Source: Marisa cornuarietis (lineage: Eukaryota > Mollusca > Gastropoda > Architaenioglossa > Ampullariidae). Taken from it: a stretch of DNA of 64,000 nt. Below, one piece after another: positions 13,231 through 26,000 of the stretch. Location of the stretch: contig SMMW01000501.1 in the NCBI GenBank assembly GCA_004794655.1, positions 1,054,001 through 1,118,000 of the forward strand, read 5' to 3'. Numbering within the stretch: position 1 is the first letter of the stretch; the number at the start of each line of letters is the position of its first letter. Position numbers and translations under genes: made by a program. The notes under the pieces were generated by a model that was not told the origin of the DNA, searched no databases, and worked only from the letters and a program-made list of their open reading frames with translations.

Positions 13231-13404
13231 GTCGTGGATTTACTGGTGCGCGCATCATCACCCTGAACAGCGAGCGAGTGAGAGAGAGAAAGATGAAATT
13301 TCCTGCTACAAAACTGTCACTGTGTTGATGTTGCTGTCATGTTATTTACCTTGTCCAGCCACTGAAGGATCGTGTGTTTTAGTCTTGCTCTTGATGGATG
13401 AGAC

Positions 13405-13560
13405 CTGATGGCGCAACGCGTAACGTCTGTCTTCCAGTGCAGCTACGATTGGTTGTCCTGGGTTCAGATCTCCTCTCGGGCACACTGTTCTTTCTCTTCA
13501 TACGGTATTTCTTTATAAGGGTTGACTGCTTAGCCGTTGCTGACTCGGCGTAAGACACCC
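13405..13560 (+). mobile_element. tRNA-derived SINE, diverged copy
   Basis: A-box-like TGATGGCGCAACGCGTAACG, B-box-like GGGTTCAGATC (13460-13470), then CTCTCGGGCACACTGTTCTT. The tail is GTTGCTGACTCGGCGTAAGA. The order and sequence match, in opposite orientation, the copies at 37896-38069 and 62074-62258. Confidence 0.75.
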
Positions 13561-15919
13561 ATCCCCCTCTTATTCCTGTTGAGCATCTCTCTTACCTTCG
13601 TGTTGTTGTCACGATGTGCATAGTGTTTGTTATATTTGCTTATATAAAATTATTGTAGTTTGTAGGTTTTATGTATAAGTAAAAGTAACAAACTACAAAA
13701 TAACAAAAATATTTATCAGCATCATTTTTTTCTGTTCATTTGGACTGACGTAGGATCTGAACTTCGACAAGCCTGCGAAGCTAACATTTTATCCTTTTAT
13801 GACCCGTCAGCTGTTTTCTACCTTTGCATACATTGCGACACTTGGTGGGGGTGGATCTGCGTTGTAACAATGTTTCTCCTCTCCCTCTCCCCCTTTCTTA
13901 GTGGAGGTTCTTGTGTAGCTGTCCGAGAACTCTGGATACCAATCATTAGCCATTCTGGTAGCCTTCCTTAATAAAAAAAAAATGTTCCGCGTGCAATTCT
14001 TGTTAGCGGACAAGTGCACGAAACTGACCGAGCAAATGAACAGTGAGCTCTTGACAGATGAATAGCTCGCAGGCTGCTCCCTTCCCAGAGGCCCCTGTGT
14101 CAAAGAGGAAGTGCAGCTAATGGCAGTTATCCATCATCTTGTGACCTAGGTCCACAGGGGTCGAGGTCGCTGCAATGCAAACTAAGGTCACAAACTCCGG
14201 TCTTACGTTTTTAGAACTGGTGAATAAGCAAACTATTCCAAGCAGATTGTGTCTTTTGTAATTGTTTGAAGAGATGAACAGTGGGGGGTGATTAGAAATT
14301 GATCATTTCTTCTGTCAGCTGGCACTGCAGTCAGTCATGCAGTTAATGCTCGTGTTCTTTCTAACTCCTCATCAGCTGCCGCCATTCTGTGCACTTGTGT
14401 TGCCATTCCCTGAATGCCCAATTGATTTGACCACAAACTCCATCAAACTCCTGCTAACAGCTCCATCCACCGCAGCTTTTGTGTGATTGCGTCAGACAAT
14501 ACATTCTCGGGTAGCAGCTACATCAAAAGGTTTTAAACACGAAATGTCATTAAATGTCTCACTGATGTACGATATTCATTACAGTTTCTCTTATCATTTT
14601 AACAATGTTTCAGGCTGACAGTTTTTCTCGCTTTAAAAAAACTTTTCTTTTGTTTCCCCCCCCCCATTCCCCTTTACTTAAAGTCTCCATCTTTCTTCCG
14701 GACTCCTACCCGTTCCCACGTGCCTCCCACTCAGATCGCATTCAAATATTTTGACAGTTTGCCATGGGTGGAGACCGGCATGACAGACCTGAGCATGAAG
14801 TTAATCTCTTTTTATCTTATTTCCTTCTCTCTCTCTCTTTCTTTCTTAACGCCCGTTGTGTACAGTGGACTGCTCGTTTGAGCCATTCATTGGGGCCTGT
14901 CTGGGGGGGGGGGCGAGACAATAGAGTCGTCATATTCACAATACTGCAATATTTCCACATTCACACGCACGGCAATCTCTGGCCAATTTCATGCCATCTC
15001 ACACATAGTGACATGATAGTCTCCTGACAATCTCATGCCATTCACAGGCAGGACGAACTCTTGCCAGTCACAGACAAATTCATGCCAGTCACAGACACGC
15101 AAGGCTCATTCCATCCCCATCATACCATTGACGGACATTGAAGGAAAAAGGTAGAGAGGTAGAGCCTGTCCACACCTTTCAGCGAGCAGGACCTCTCATT
15201 GAGATCTCTTTCACAAGAACCTCGCCTTCCTTTGTTTTCTCAAGACCCTGCGAGTTCTTGTAGTATGTGTGAATTCATAGTAGATAATATCTAGAAATGG
15301 ATTTCTGTGTAAGCAACCCGCGAGACATGCTGCTGATACCGGCGTCACACAAAAGCTGTTGACGATATTCTGTCTGAACTCAGGTGAGTCTAGTGCTGGC
15401 GGCACAATTCAAAGGAGAAACTCTCATGTCGGTGAGGAACGATGGCCTTGTCATTACCAACGCTTCAGTGTCTGACTTTGTGGGAAGCCAATAAAAGATC
15501 CCTTTATTAACCACACTCTCGCTTCTCGTCCATTATTTTTCTGAATAATTGATCGCACGCCTACAATGTTTTTATACAGTCAGAAATTCCGATTGAGCCT
15601 CAAGCACAGAAGAACCACAGAAGGGTGTAACTGTAATAAAGATAGAAAAAAAATTCACACTCCAGTGATCCTCAAAGGTTTTAAACGCCGCACCGGAACT
15701 TATTGGCAGACACGACCCGAGAAATGCGGTGAATAGATGTTTGTTTGTTTGTTTGTTGTGAAGACAGGTGTCACTGACTTGAAAGCACTGTACTCTCTCT
15801 GCTGCTGTTCACTGATGTCAGTAAAGGTGTGACAACAACAGTGGAAGGTCGTGAGATAGTCACAGCTACCAGTCATCTACATTCTCGCTTTGACTGCAGT
15901 TTATGAGAAGATAGGGGTA

Positions 15920-16001
15920 GGTGGGTGAGTGGGTAGGTAGGTAGGCAGGTAGGTAGGTAGGTAGGTAGGTAGGTAGGTAGGTAGGTAGGTAGGTAGGTAG
16001 G
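15920..16001. repeat. (TAGG)n microsatellite
   Basis: About 20 tetranucleotide units, nearly perfect. The opposite strand reads CCTA and encodes Leu-Pro-Thr-Tyr repeats. Confidence 0.95.
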
Positions 16002-17439
16002 TTAACAGGGACGGGGGGTTCAGAGATCGGGGAATAATGTTCTTGTGGCTGGGACTGAAGTAGGTGTCCATCATGTTAAACTCCGACATTGCCAACCCGG
16101 TCCGAACAAGAACTAGCAAGTTTTTTTTTGGGGGGGTTGTTTTGTTTACTTGTTTGTTTTGTTTTGCTTTGTTTTTGTTACTGCAGCATTAATGAATTGA
16201 ATTTTTGTAGTTTTGTTCCTTGATGCATAGACTATTCGCATCAAAATGTCCTTCCCCCTCCTTAAGCGACACTTTGCCTACCTGAACAAGTAAGGCCCTA
16301 TACAGACTCTTCTTTCAAACACTTTCTTTGAGTTTAAATATGATATTTTGTTCATTTCTGCGCTGGAGGTATTGTCATAAATTATTTTCATTTCTACAAT
16401 GAAAAGTTCCCTTTGAATTAATGACTTTTAATAATTCACGGCTGATAGATATTTACAACTATAGAAGGGTTCATACATATTGTAAAGTACACTTTCTTCT
16501 AATTTGTTTTTGGTATGAGATGAATGTTCCTGTGTCGTGAATATCAAAACATAGCCAGGATTGTGTTGCTGGTAATCTAAAACAAAGCTAAGCACAAATT
16601 TCGTTATGAATATTTCTCATATTAACAACTTAACTGAGTTTCGACACTACTGTATTTTAACTTTGACTGAAGCAGGAGACTGAAGACACTTGTGGTGCCC
16701 TGATCTCAGGTCCTGCCAGAGTGAAACTGTGTCAAGTCAGTCAGTCAGTCAGTCAGTCAGTTCTACCAGTCACTACACCACAGCACTAGCCACTGATTTC
16801 ACGGCATTGCAACTCTCTCCAGTTTGATTACAATGAGTCGCTAACAAGCTGAGCTCTTCAAGTGGAAAAAAGAAGAAAGCCTGAGTGAGAAGAAAGCTCG
16901 ATCGTTCCCACCCTTTAGTGTCCGTCACAAAGAAAGCTGCCCTCACCCGTTACTGGGCTCAGCGACTTGTCTGGAGATGAATGAAACTCTTGTGGAGGAG
17001 CGCGCGCCTCAACTGGTAATGAGGTCGCCATGTGGAGGGTAAGTAATGGAAGCTTCCAGAATATTGAGATGAAATGCTGGGGGGGGGGGAAGAGTGCTCA
17101 AGTGTCTGACTGAACAATGCGTGCGACACTGAAAAACAGCGGAAGTTCCGGTAGGAAAAGAGACAAACAAGAGCCGGATTGGTTAGAAGGTTCAAGAAGG
17201 TCAACTGTATACAATGTACCCTGAAACTTTAGAAAATAGTCTGCAGTGCCTCAGATAAAACACAATTTCCCGGCAATCTTTACGGCACCTAACCCCCTCC
17301 TTTCCCTTAATGCACACATCTTCCTAAAATAATAAATAAAATGAAAGCTTTACCGCAAGAGAGCGCACACATTCCTTTGTAAAAATAACCAAAAAAAAAC
17401 AAAATAAAGTATGACACTCAAGAATTCTCATATCAAACG

Positions 17440-17471
17440 CGCTCACACACACACACACCCACACGCACACG

Positions 17472-17514
<43 letters not shown>

Positions 17515-17535
17515 ACACACGCACACGCACACACA
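17440..17535. repeat. (CA)n with CG interruptions
   Basis: CA units mixed with CG (ACACGCACACGCACG). Alternating purine-pyrimidine sequence of this kind can adopt Z-DNA. Confidence 0.9.
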
Positions 17536-18550
17536 TGAAGACGCAAAAGCATAAAACATGTTTCTCCCCCTCCCCAGTGTTGTGTGAAGTGGAATGATGT
17601 GATGTGCACGTTTTCCAGGTGAGTAGCACTCACTGTAGCCTGTATGGGGAAAGTGCCGGGTGATGTAGGTTAGTGAGTCAACTAGTGGACCGCTAATGGA
17701 AGCCACACACAAGTCTTCACAGCGGACTGTAAACAAAGTTATAAATCACAAAGTCTTCGGCAAATCGAGAAAGAGAGAGTTCTTTTTTAGGCGAGAATAA
17801 TGAACTTGTTGTAAAAATATTCAGAGCACATACCTACCCGGTCAGCTCTCTACACTAAATGGACCATGCAACTAAAATCAAACAGATTTCTTTCTGGTAA
17901 GGGTAGAAGAGGCAAGATGCTTGTTAACCGTTACAGCTGTTAAACGGATTTCAAAACTGAAATCTTTACATAGCTACGCAGAACTCAGCAGCATGTCATT
18001 TAGTAATCCATCGAAATTCAAGACTGAAAAATACACAGCGATGACAATCAGGGTATATTGTACCCACAAGATGTATTTGAATAATAATAAAGCTTCAGTG
18101 AAACCTCGGTAACGAAAGTAGCTGAGCGCACAAACAAACAACTTATTTGTACAGTGAAAGCAATATTAGTTACATATCTACTCACATACATCCACCTGAG
18201 TTATTGTCCATTCACATCACGTGAGACCGCAATGAACTCCATTAGGGGTGCGGGTAGTGCACTCAGCAAGTGACCGTTATTACTTCTATTATTATCATAT
18301 ATACAGAGAAGGTTTATCATATACTGAAAGCCATATACAGTAGTGTACATTCATCTCATATACAGAAATGTAGATTAAAATTATAAAAAATGCTGAATTA
18401 TAGATTTACATTTGTCTTATTGATAGCAAAGTATTGTCACACAGATGTAGTACTTGACATTCATGATTGCAGTCGGTAATGTACATTCCTGTAATACTGA
18501 TAGTTGTAGCATTGCAATATGGGAAATATTAATAATCCCAAGTCTACGTT

Positions 18551-20028
18551 TATTTTAACAATCATATGCCGCAATGTAGACCTAGTTTGACAATCATACT
18601 CCGCAATGTAGACCTAGTTTGACTATCGTATACCGCAATGTAGACCTAGTTTGACTATCGTATACCGCAATGTAGACCTAGTTTAACAATCATATGCCGC
18701 AATGTAGACCTAGTTTGACAATCATACGCCGCAATGTAGACCTAGTTTGACAATCAATCATATGCCGCAATGTAGACCTAGTTTGACTATCGTATACCGC
18801 AATGAAGACCTAGTTTGACAATCATATGCCGCAATGTAGACCTAGTTTGACAATCATACGCCGCAATGTAGACCTAGTTTGACAATCAATCATATGCCGC
18901 AATGTAGACCTAGTTTGACTATCGTATACCGCAATGTAGACCTAGTTTGACAATCATATGCCGCAATGTAGACCTAGTTTGACAATCATATGCCGCAATG
19001 TAGACCTAGTTTGACAATCATATGCCGCAATGTAGACCTAGTTTGACAATCATACGCCGCAATGTAGACCTAGTTTGACAATCATATGCCGCAATGTAGA
19101 CCTAGTTTGACAATCATATGCCGCAATGTAGACCTAGTTTGACTATCGTATACCGCAATGTAGACCTAGTTTGACTATCGTATACCGCAATGTAGACATA
19201 GTTTGACAATCATATGCCACAATGTAGACCTAGTTTGACAATCATACGCCGCAATGTAGACCTAGTTTGACAATCATATGCCGCAATGTAGACCTAGTTT
19301 GACTATCGTATACCGCAATGTAGACCTAGTTTGACAATCATACTCCGCAATGTAGACCTAGTTTGACTATCGTATACCGCAATGTAGACCTAGTTTGACA
19401 ATCATACTCCGCAATGTAGATCTAGTTTGACAATCATAGGCCGCAATGTAGACCTAGTTTGACTATCGTATACCGCAATGTAGACCTAGTTTTACAATCA
19501 TATGCCGCAATGTAGACCTAGTTTGACTATCGTATACCGCAATGTAGACCTAGTTTGACAATCATACTCCGCAATGTAGACCTAGTTTGACAATCATATG
19601 CCGCAATGTAGACCTAGTTTGACTATCGTATACCGCAATGTAGACCTAGTTTGACAATCATACTCCGCAATGTAGACCTAGTTTAACAATCATATGCCGC
19701 AATGTAGACCTAGTTTGACTATCGTATACCGCAATGTAGACCTAGTTTGACAATCAATCATATGCCGCAATGTAGACCTAGTTTGACAATCATATGCCGC
19801 AATGTAGACCTAGTTTGACAATCATATGCCGCAATGTAGACCTAGTTTGACAATCAGAGGCCGCAATGTAGACCTTGTTTGACAATCATAGGCCGCAATG
19901 TAGACCTTGTTTGACAATCAGAGGCCGCAATGTAGACCTTGTTTGACAATCAGAGGCCGCAATGTAGACCTTGTTTGACAATCAGAGGCCGCAATGTAGA
20001 CCTAGTTTGACGATAATAGGCCGAAGTG
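18551..20028. repeat. 32-bp satellite array, about 46 units
   Basis: The core GCAATGTAGACCTAGTTT repeats every 32 bases over almost 1.5 kb. The other 14 bases come in clear subtypes: GACAATCATATGCC, GACTATCGTATACC, GACAATCATACTCC and GACAATCAGAGGCC. Some units are 36 bases through duplication of CAAT. The last units (from about 19850) carry GAGGCC with CTTGTTT in place of CTAGTTT. It is not a CRISPR array: no unique spacers exist and the whole unit repeats. Confidence 0.95.
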
Positions 20029-23000
20029 TGAACAGGTCATCCACTAAGATAAGAATTCCACCAGCACGTGTGACAGCAATTTTCTCTCTGATCGATGATT
20101 GAAGACCAAAACCCACCACGTGGTTCACTCAGTGCATTGAGAAACTGCCGAGTATAGAAGTGAGAGGGACATGTGGTTGTTACTTAATGACACAAACAGC
20201 AGCGTGTGATGGTGTGATGAATACATTAGTGCACTGCTCCGCCCATTCACTGCGACAACCACCACCTCCACAGGGGCCATTGCGTGGTAGGTTCTCCACT
20301 CAACATGCGCAGGACGACTGCCTAATCAAGGTGCAATGTGGGGTTGTATGACTTTTTATAAATAAGATGTATGAGTGTTTCCCGAGAGTACCGAGTGGTG
20401 GGAGGGGGTGCAGCTTATTTACAGTAATTCTTTCACGAACATTTCTACATTCCAACATTGTGAGTCACGAAGTGCAGGATCTGGTTTTGTTGTGGCCCAG
20501 TAACACCATGAGTTAATGACAATCTGCATCACCTTTTTTCATTTATGGTCAGGTTATTTTTACTACAGGGGGCTGTCCTCCCCGTCCTCCTGGTGTTTTC
20601 AAAGCAGGTTTTGCCCTCGTAGTCAGCCATGGGCTGATTATACTTGCAAGACTCCACCCTCACCCCCAGACCAATAGTCAGTCATCCTCAGACATGATGC
20701 GCAAGTCCTGTCCGAGGTGACAGAATGCAGCCCAGACACCTGCTTTAATTTTTTTCCAGAGATATCATTTAGAGAAGAACTGTGTGAACAGCGAGAATTG
20801 AACAAACACGATGCTCCTTGTTACGAGAAGTTGAGATTCACAGCCACCGCAACGGAGAGAGAGATGGACAGGCGCCAGATGACAGGTGAGGGAGGGAGGG
20901 AGGGAGGGAGCAAAGACCCAGAAATCCTAACCGACCTAAACAAGATCGCACGACCAGAAGAAGATGAAAATGGAGAGCAAGTACCGGTGTGGTGGTGCCG
21001 TGCTGGTGCTTGCTAGCCCTGACTGGGGTCTACTGACATCTTCTGACATGTACTGACATGTACTGGCATCTCCTGATGAAACCTAGCAACGCGGACTGGC
21101 ATGTTGTGACGTGTACCGCCATGTTGTGACACCTGCTCTCTTGTGATATCGTGTACCGCCTAATATCTAACGGACACGGGTAGCACCTGTTGGCACCTGG
21201 AACACCAACTGGCATCTTTTACACCTTTTTGGCATCTATGGGTGCCTACCAGAACCTATTTGCGCATAGTCCAATCTATTGGCAACTAGTGGCATCTTTG
21301 GTATCAACTGACATCTCTCTCTCTATATATATAGGTATCTAATGGAATCTATCGGCACCTACAGGCATCTCTTGGCGCCTAGTGGCATTTACTGGCACAA
21401 CAGCGCCTGTAGCTGATGAGAGAATCTATCTCGAGTTACACGCGCGAGGAGACTGTTTCTGCATCGTAGAAGAGCAGCTTGGAGAGGTTTCTGAGCTTGT
21501 CGCAAAGACATCAACGCTGTTTCACACGCACGGGTGACGAATGTCTGGCGTGAAAACATGCTGGCTCAGCACAAGGCCTTTATTGTACCCGCCACCCGTG
21601 TCTGGCATGCAGCGAGCACCCTGTTCACTCCCCCGCCAGTCACAACACTATGTGCGCTCGTGTGTCAACCCTTCCTGATGAAAGACTACCTAAAGCCTCC
21701 CCTTAGAGCCTTGCTAAAGACTTTGTGGAGCTTAATCCCCCTACCCCTCCACCTCCACCCCCACCGCCACTCAATACATCATCGCTAATCGATGGAAGCA
21801 CGGATGCAGACGACAATGTCCGGTTTTTCCTGGGTTTCAGTGAAAGTAAACAACGGTCGGCGACTGACGGCTCTGATGGATCCACCAATTAATCTGCCTG
21901 CAAGTTGTGCGCATGCGTGAAGGTGGCTTGGGGAAGGAGGAAGTCATTGATCTCCACTCACCGACAAACGGGAGGATTTCGCCAGGAAAGCTGCCCGACA
22001 GGAGAGATAACTTGAAAGGAATTAAGGAACTGATTGAGGAAACATCCAAATGAACATCTTGCAAGGGTGCGAAATGTCAAAGGTCAACGTTAGCACATCC
22101 AATATCGTTTTCCGGTATTTGTATTTGTTGTTGTTGTTGTTGTTGTTTTATTTGTCCAACTCAAGAAACGTGTAACTCAAAGTCTTCTGACTAATATTGG
22201 TCAAGAGCTTTTTTTTTTGCTTGTTTTTGCGCCTGAAAGTACTCAACCATATTTAGAGATACAAGGACAATACTTCAAGAAAACTCCGTATTCTATCTTA
22301 TTGGTTGAACTGATGCGACTACATCATTCAGTGACTTACTTCTCATCCTTCGCACACACACACACACACACAGCAAGAGAAATCTCTTCTGACCTCCATG
22401 GAGTCTATATGATATGATAAGGGAGGCCATTTCCTCTAGCAAAGGACTTGCTGAATGTAGAACTGATGGCGTATTGTCAAGACAAGGGCAGAAGGGGCGA
22501 CCGCGACGATATCAAAAGAAATAACAAGAATACTATATGTGTAACATCGTGCTTACAGCGCCGCTACTACACACAGAGACATGAAGTCCACTGAGCTATT
22601 GTAGACGTGGACACGCCTGGACCTCTGTGTGCGAACGCGTGCGTGTGTGCGTGAATACCTTTCCTTGTGAAAGGTAGACGGGTAGGAGTGTGTTTTCTAC
22701 ATCGGATGTCTCCCTATCCCTCAAAAATGACCAGTAACACAACAGGAACAGTCTCAGAAAGCTTTTAAAACAACTTTGTGAGACGTACACGACTTGTTCC
22801 AACCTCAAATATTCAGTTTTTTTCTACAAATGTCGGCTACTGACTTTGCTGAGGAAAGAATCTACTTCTTTAAACTTCTAATGTTCAGTTTGTTAAAAAT
22901 GTTGCAGTGTGAACACTTGTTCCACTTACTGATTAGAATGAACTGCAACCACCACCACAACCCACCTTTACTGTCGGCAGCTACCCGCTAGTTTCACTAG

Positions 23001-26000
23001 TTTACCGCCGTGATACCCGCACACCCGGCCTGTCTGTCGACAAGTGTTGGGGCGAGACAAAGGTCAGGCGATTCTGTGTTTTGTTTGAAACTAGATGTTA
23101 GGTCTCACAGCAGAGGTTTTGTCTCCAAGGGTGAGAATACCCGTGTACGGGTTGTTTGCAAAGGCCCCCGATGCCTCTGCGGTTTCTTTGTCTGAGCAAA
23201 ACGAGAAAATATCCGCGTGAAGGTTCAGCGGAAATGTAGAACAAGTCCCGGCATTGTGAGGGTCTGGGTGATAACAAACTCACTTTCGTTGCTTAGCACA
23301 ACATCAACAACAACATTCAGCTACGTGTTGTAGCAGATGTGAAACTGGTTGGTGTTGGGGTAACTGCAGTACAGAGTAACCATCGCCATACATTAAACTC
23401 ATTAGTAGCCAAGGAACCTTTTGCCTACGTGTCCTAGACAACATCCATCAGTCTGCAGGCTTCAAAGACAGAAAACTCGAATAAACTGATGGAAGGAGGG
23501 AGGGGAAAGGGACAGATAGGGGTGTAATAGATAAGTGGGTGAGTCTATACATCTTATAGATAGATAATTTATATCGACTCACTAGTCGAGCTCTGCTGGT
23601 GTCCCACCCAAAGAGATGCGAGGCCTGTCAGACAGATGATGTTGCTGAGACTGGGAGAAATGATATAAGTTTCAGGAGTCACACCACTTTCCATCTTTCC
23701 TTGCCTGACGGTCGAGTGGATATGAGATCAGGGACAGGTGTGCCACGAATGGCAAATGTCCTGCTGTGTTTTGTATTTCTATTTCCGCGCGCCAGAACAG
23801 TAAAGCAAGAAGTTCAGGGTTCATTCAATGGACTGGTTCCCCTCAACAGGCCCAGAAATCAACAAAAAGCTTCACGTACCTCTAGTCACGCCGGGTGAGG
23901 AAACGAACACTGTGGAAAGAACTTCCGTGGTGGTTCTGACACCTGCTTGTAAACATGCAAAATATAGAGCGATCTTTACTCACCTGGGAGCCCAGACACT
24001 AGGCGGCATGCTTACAGGCAGCAGGTAGGCTCCTCCACCTGAGGCTAAGGAATGTCAACTCAGGCGCCTTCAGCAGTTAAGGGGTCTCATTGTTATTCGC
24101 CACCTAGCGCTCGGGTGGGAGGTGGCTCGTACACCCGGTTTGCCCGGCACGGCTGGTCTTTTTGTGGTGGCCGCTTGTCGTGTACCTGCCAGAGTGCGGC
24201 CGGACATGCCTCCGGCTGCACCTTCCTCACGCTACTGGCTGCACAGGTGTGTTACTACGGCAGTGCCAGACTTTGGTCTCGGGTACTCGTGTAGATATTA
24301 GACAGTAGACAGTACAAGCAAGAACGTGGTGTTGTCAGGTCGGTGCCGGGTGCAAGGAGTGGAGGACCTTGTGTGTAGCGACATCTTGTGTCGATGTTTG
24401 GCGGTGTCTGGTGTTTGTGTATAATTCTTGTTGTTATCTTGTGTGCTTTGGTACACTAATGTTTTATGTGTGCGTGTGTCGTGGAGTTACTGTGTTTATG
24501 TGTGTTGTGGTGTAACTGCTTGTGTAGAGGAATGGCTTGTGTTTGTGTGTCGGACATTTGAGTCTATATGTACAATGGTGATACGTAGGGGTGGGGGTTG
24601 TAGTCGTAAACTGTTTGTGTGCAACAGTCTGTTGCATTTGTGTGTCACAGTGTCGTGTGTCACAATATCGTGTATTACAGTGTCGTTTTGTGTCGCAGTG
24701 TCGTGTTTGTGTCACGGTGTCGTCTACCTCAGCTTTAGCCTCTCGTTTACGGGTGGCATTAGTATGTAGTCTGGTGTAGAACTGAATGGTCTACAGCACA
24801 ACTTCTGTTATTTGAGTATAACACTATATACAGTCTATACTACCGAGTCTTAAGCTTGTCTCTAGAAGTGGTGTACAATTTACTTTGTCATGTGCTTGTA
24901 ACAATAAACAGCGCGTGTAGCCCTAACAGTAACACAGTTTGTCTTGTATGTATGAGAGTGGGAGGAACAGGGAGGGACTCTGGAGGTGGTCATCACCTTG
25001 AGTTAGGAGCAGGAGGTCGCGGGATACAGAGTAGAGTGGGGTAGTGAGTCTACCTACACACTCGTGATGAGGGCCAGCATGATGCTCGTATGTAATATTA
25101 TTACAGATGTACATAATAGCAATGCTAGAAGTCTGCCAGTCCATGACATAAGGGAATAAGAGGATACTAAATTTTGTTGAGTCACTACCACAGATGTTAC
25201 ATCAGTTATGCCCCAAATAAATGTGAATCATCATGTACTTATTGAAAGGAAGGAGGTTAATTTTGTCCATACCGTGTGGTTGTGAATAACATTTCCTTCT
25301 TACAGTATGTTGATTGCGTATCCTTGCATCTGTAACCCTGGCCTTTATGTTATTATTTGTTATGAAACCCGAACACACTTTGAGGTTTCGTTGATCAATA
25401 TGGTGCTATTATGTAAGTCTCTCTAGACAAACGACTGTGTGTCGATGTTCAAAACTGTGCATTGACACAAAAAAGTAGCCACGTTCGTCATACATAATCA
25501 CACATTTCACACTCGTAAATACATTTGACGAGCGTAAATGCGTTTGTCACACGGAGACAAACGTTTGTCATGCTTAAGGATACACTGGTCGTATGTACAC
25601 ATCTTGTACACGCAAACAAATCACGGTATCAAGCGTAAACACAGTCTCGTTGTGGTAAGCGTAGTTATTAGTGATAAGTATAGTGGACTTGCATAATGAA
25701 GATACTGTCTCTTGCCGTGATCGCTGGACCACCACTTCCTCTCCTCCTCCTCCTCTCTCTCTCTTGTCTAATATCGTATGGACCTTCAGCCGACACTTGT
25801 AGAGGGACTCCAGCTCTCTGTCAAATGACGGCTGACGTGATGGCGAGGGAAGTAATGGACGAACGGCTGGTAACGAGGGGTTATATCTCTCTCTCTCTCT
25901 TTACTTGACCTCACATGTCAATTAACGACAGTCGCACGAGACCAACTCATGTGACGTCATTGTCCATAATTACCGACTTGTGTTATTAATAGCCGGGAAA

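Larger units (their letters stand above)
9974..13404. other. Gene-free stretch
   Basis: No supported gene. An imperfect 80-bp duplication marked by CTACAAGTCATGGTTAGT lies at 11367 and 11447. A C run is at 10629-10644. A Cys-containing frame after an acceptor-like CTGTCTCCAG (10090-10302) is too short to support. Confidence 0.5.
13561..18550. other. Gene-free stretch with several microsatellites
   Basis: No supported gene. Holds TAGG repeats (listed separately), a GTTT run (15740-15755), GTCA repeats (16735-16760) and G runs at 14904 and 17081, plus the CA/CG array at 17440. Confidence 0.5.

Noticed and set aside
18551..20028. CRISPR-like regular repeat
   Set aside because: No unique spacers, the entire 32-bp unit repeats, and the host is an animal.
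25696..25908. 70-codon ORF with a signal-peptide-like start
   Set aside because: The leucine run comes from a CTC/CT low-complexity stretch, and the tail ends in another CT repeat. No family recognised.
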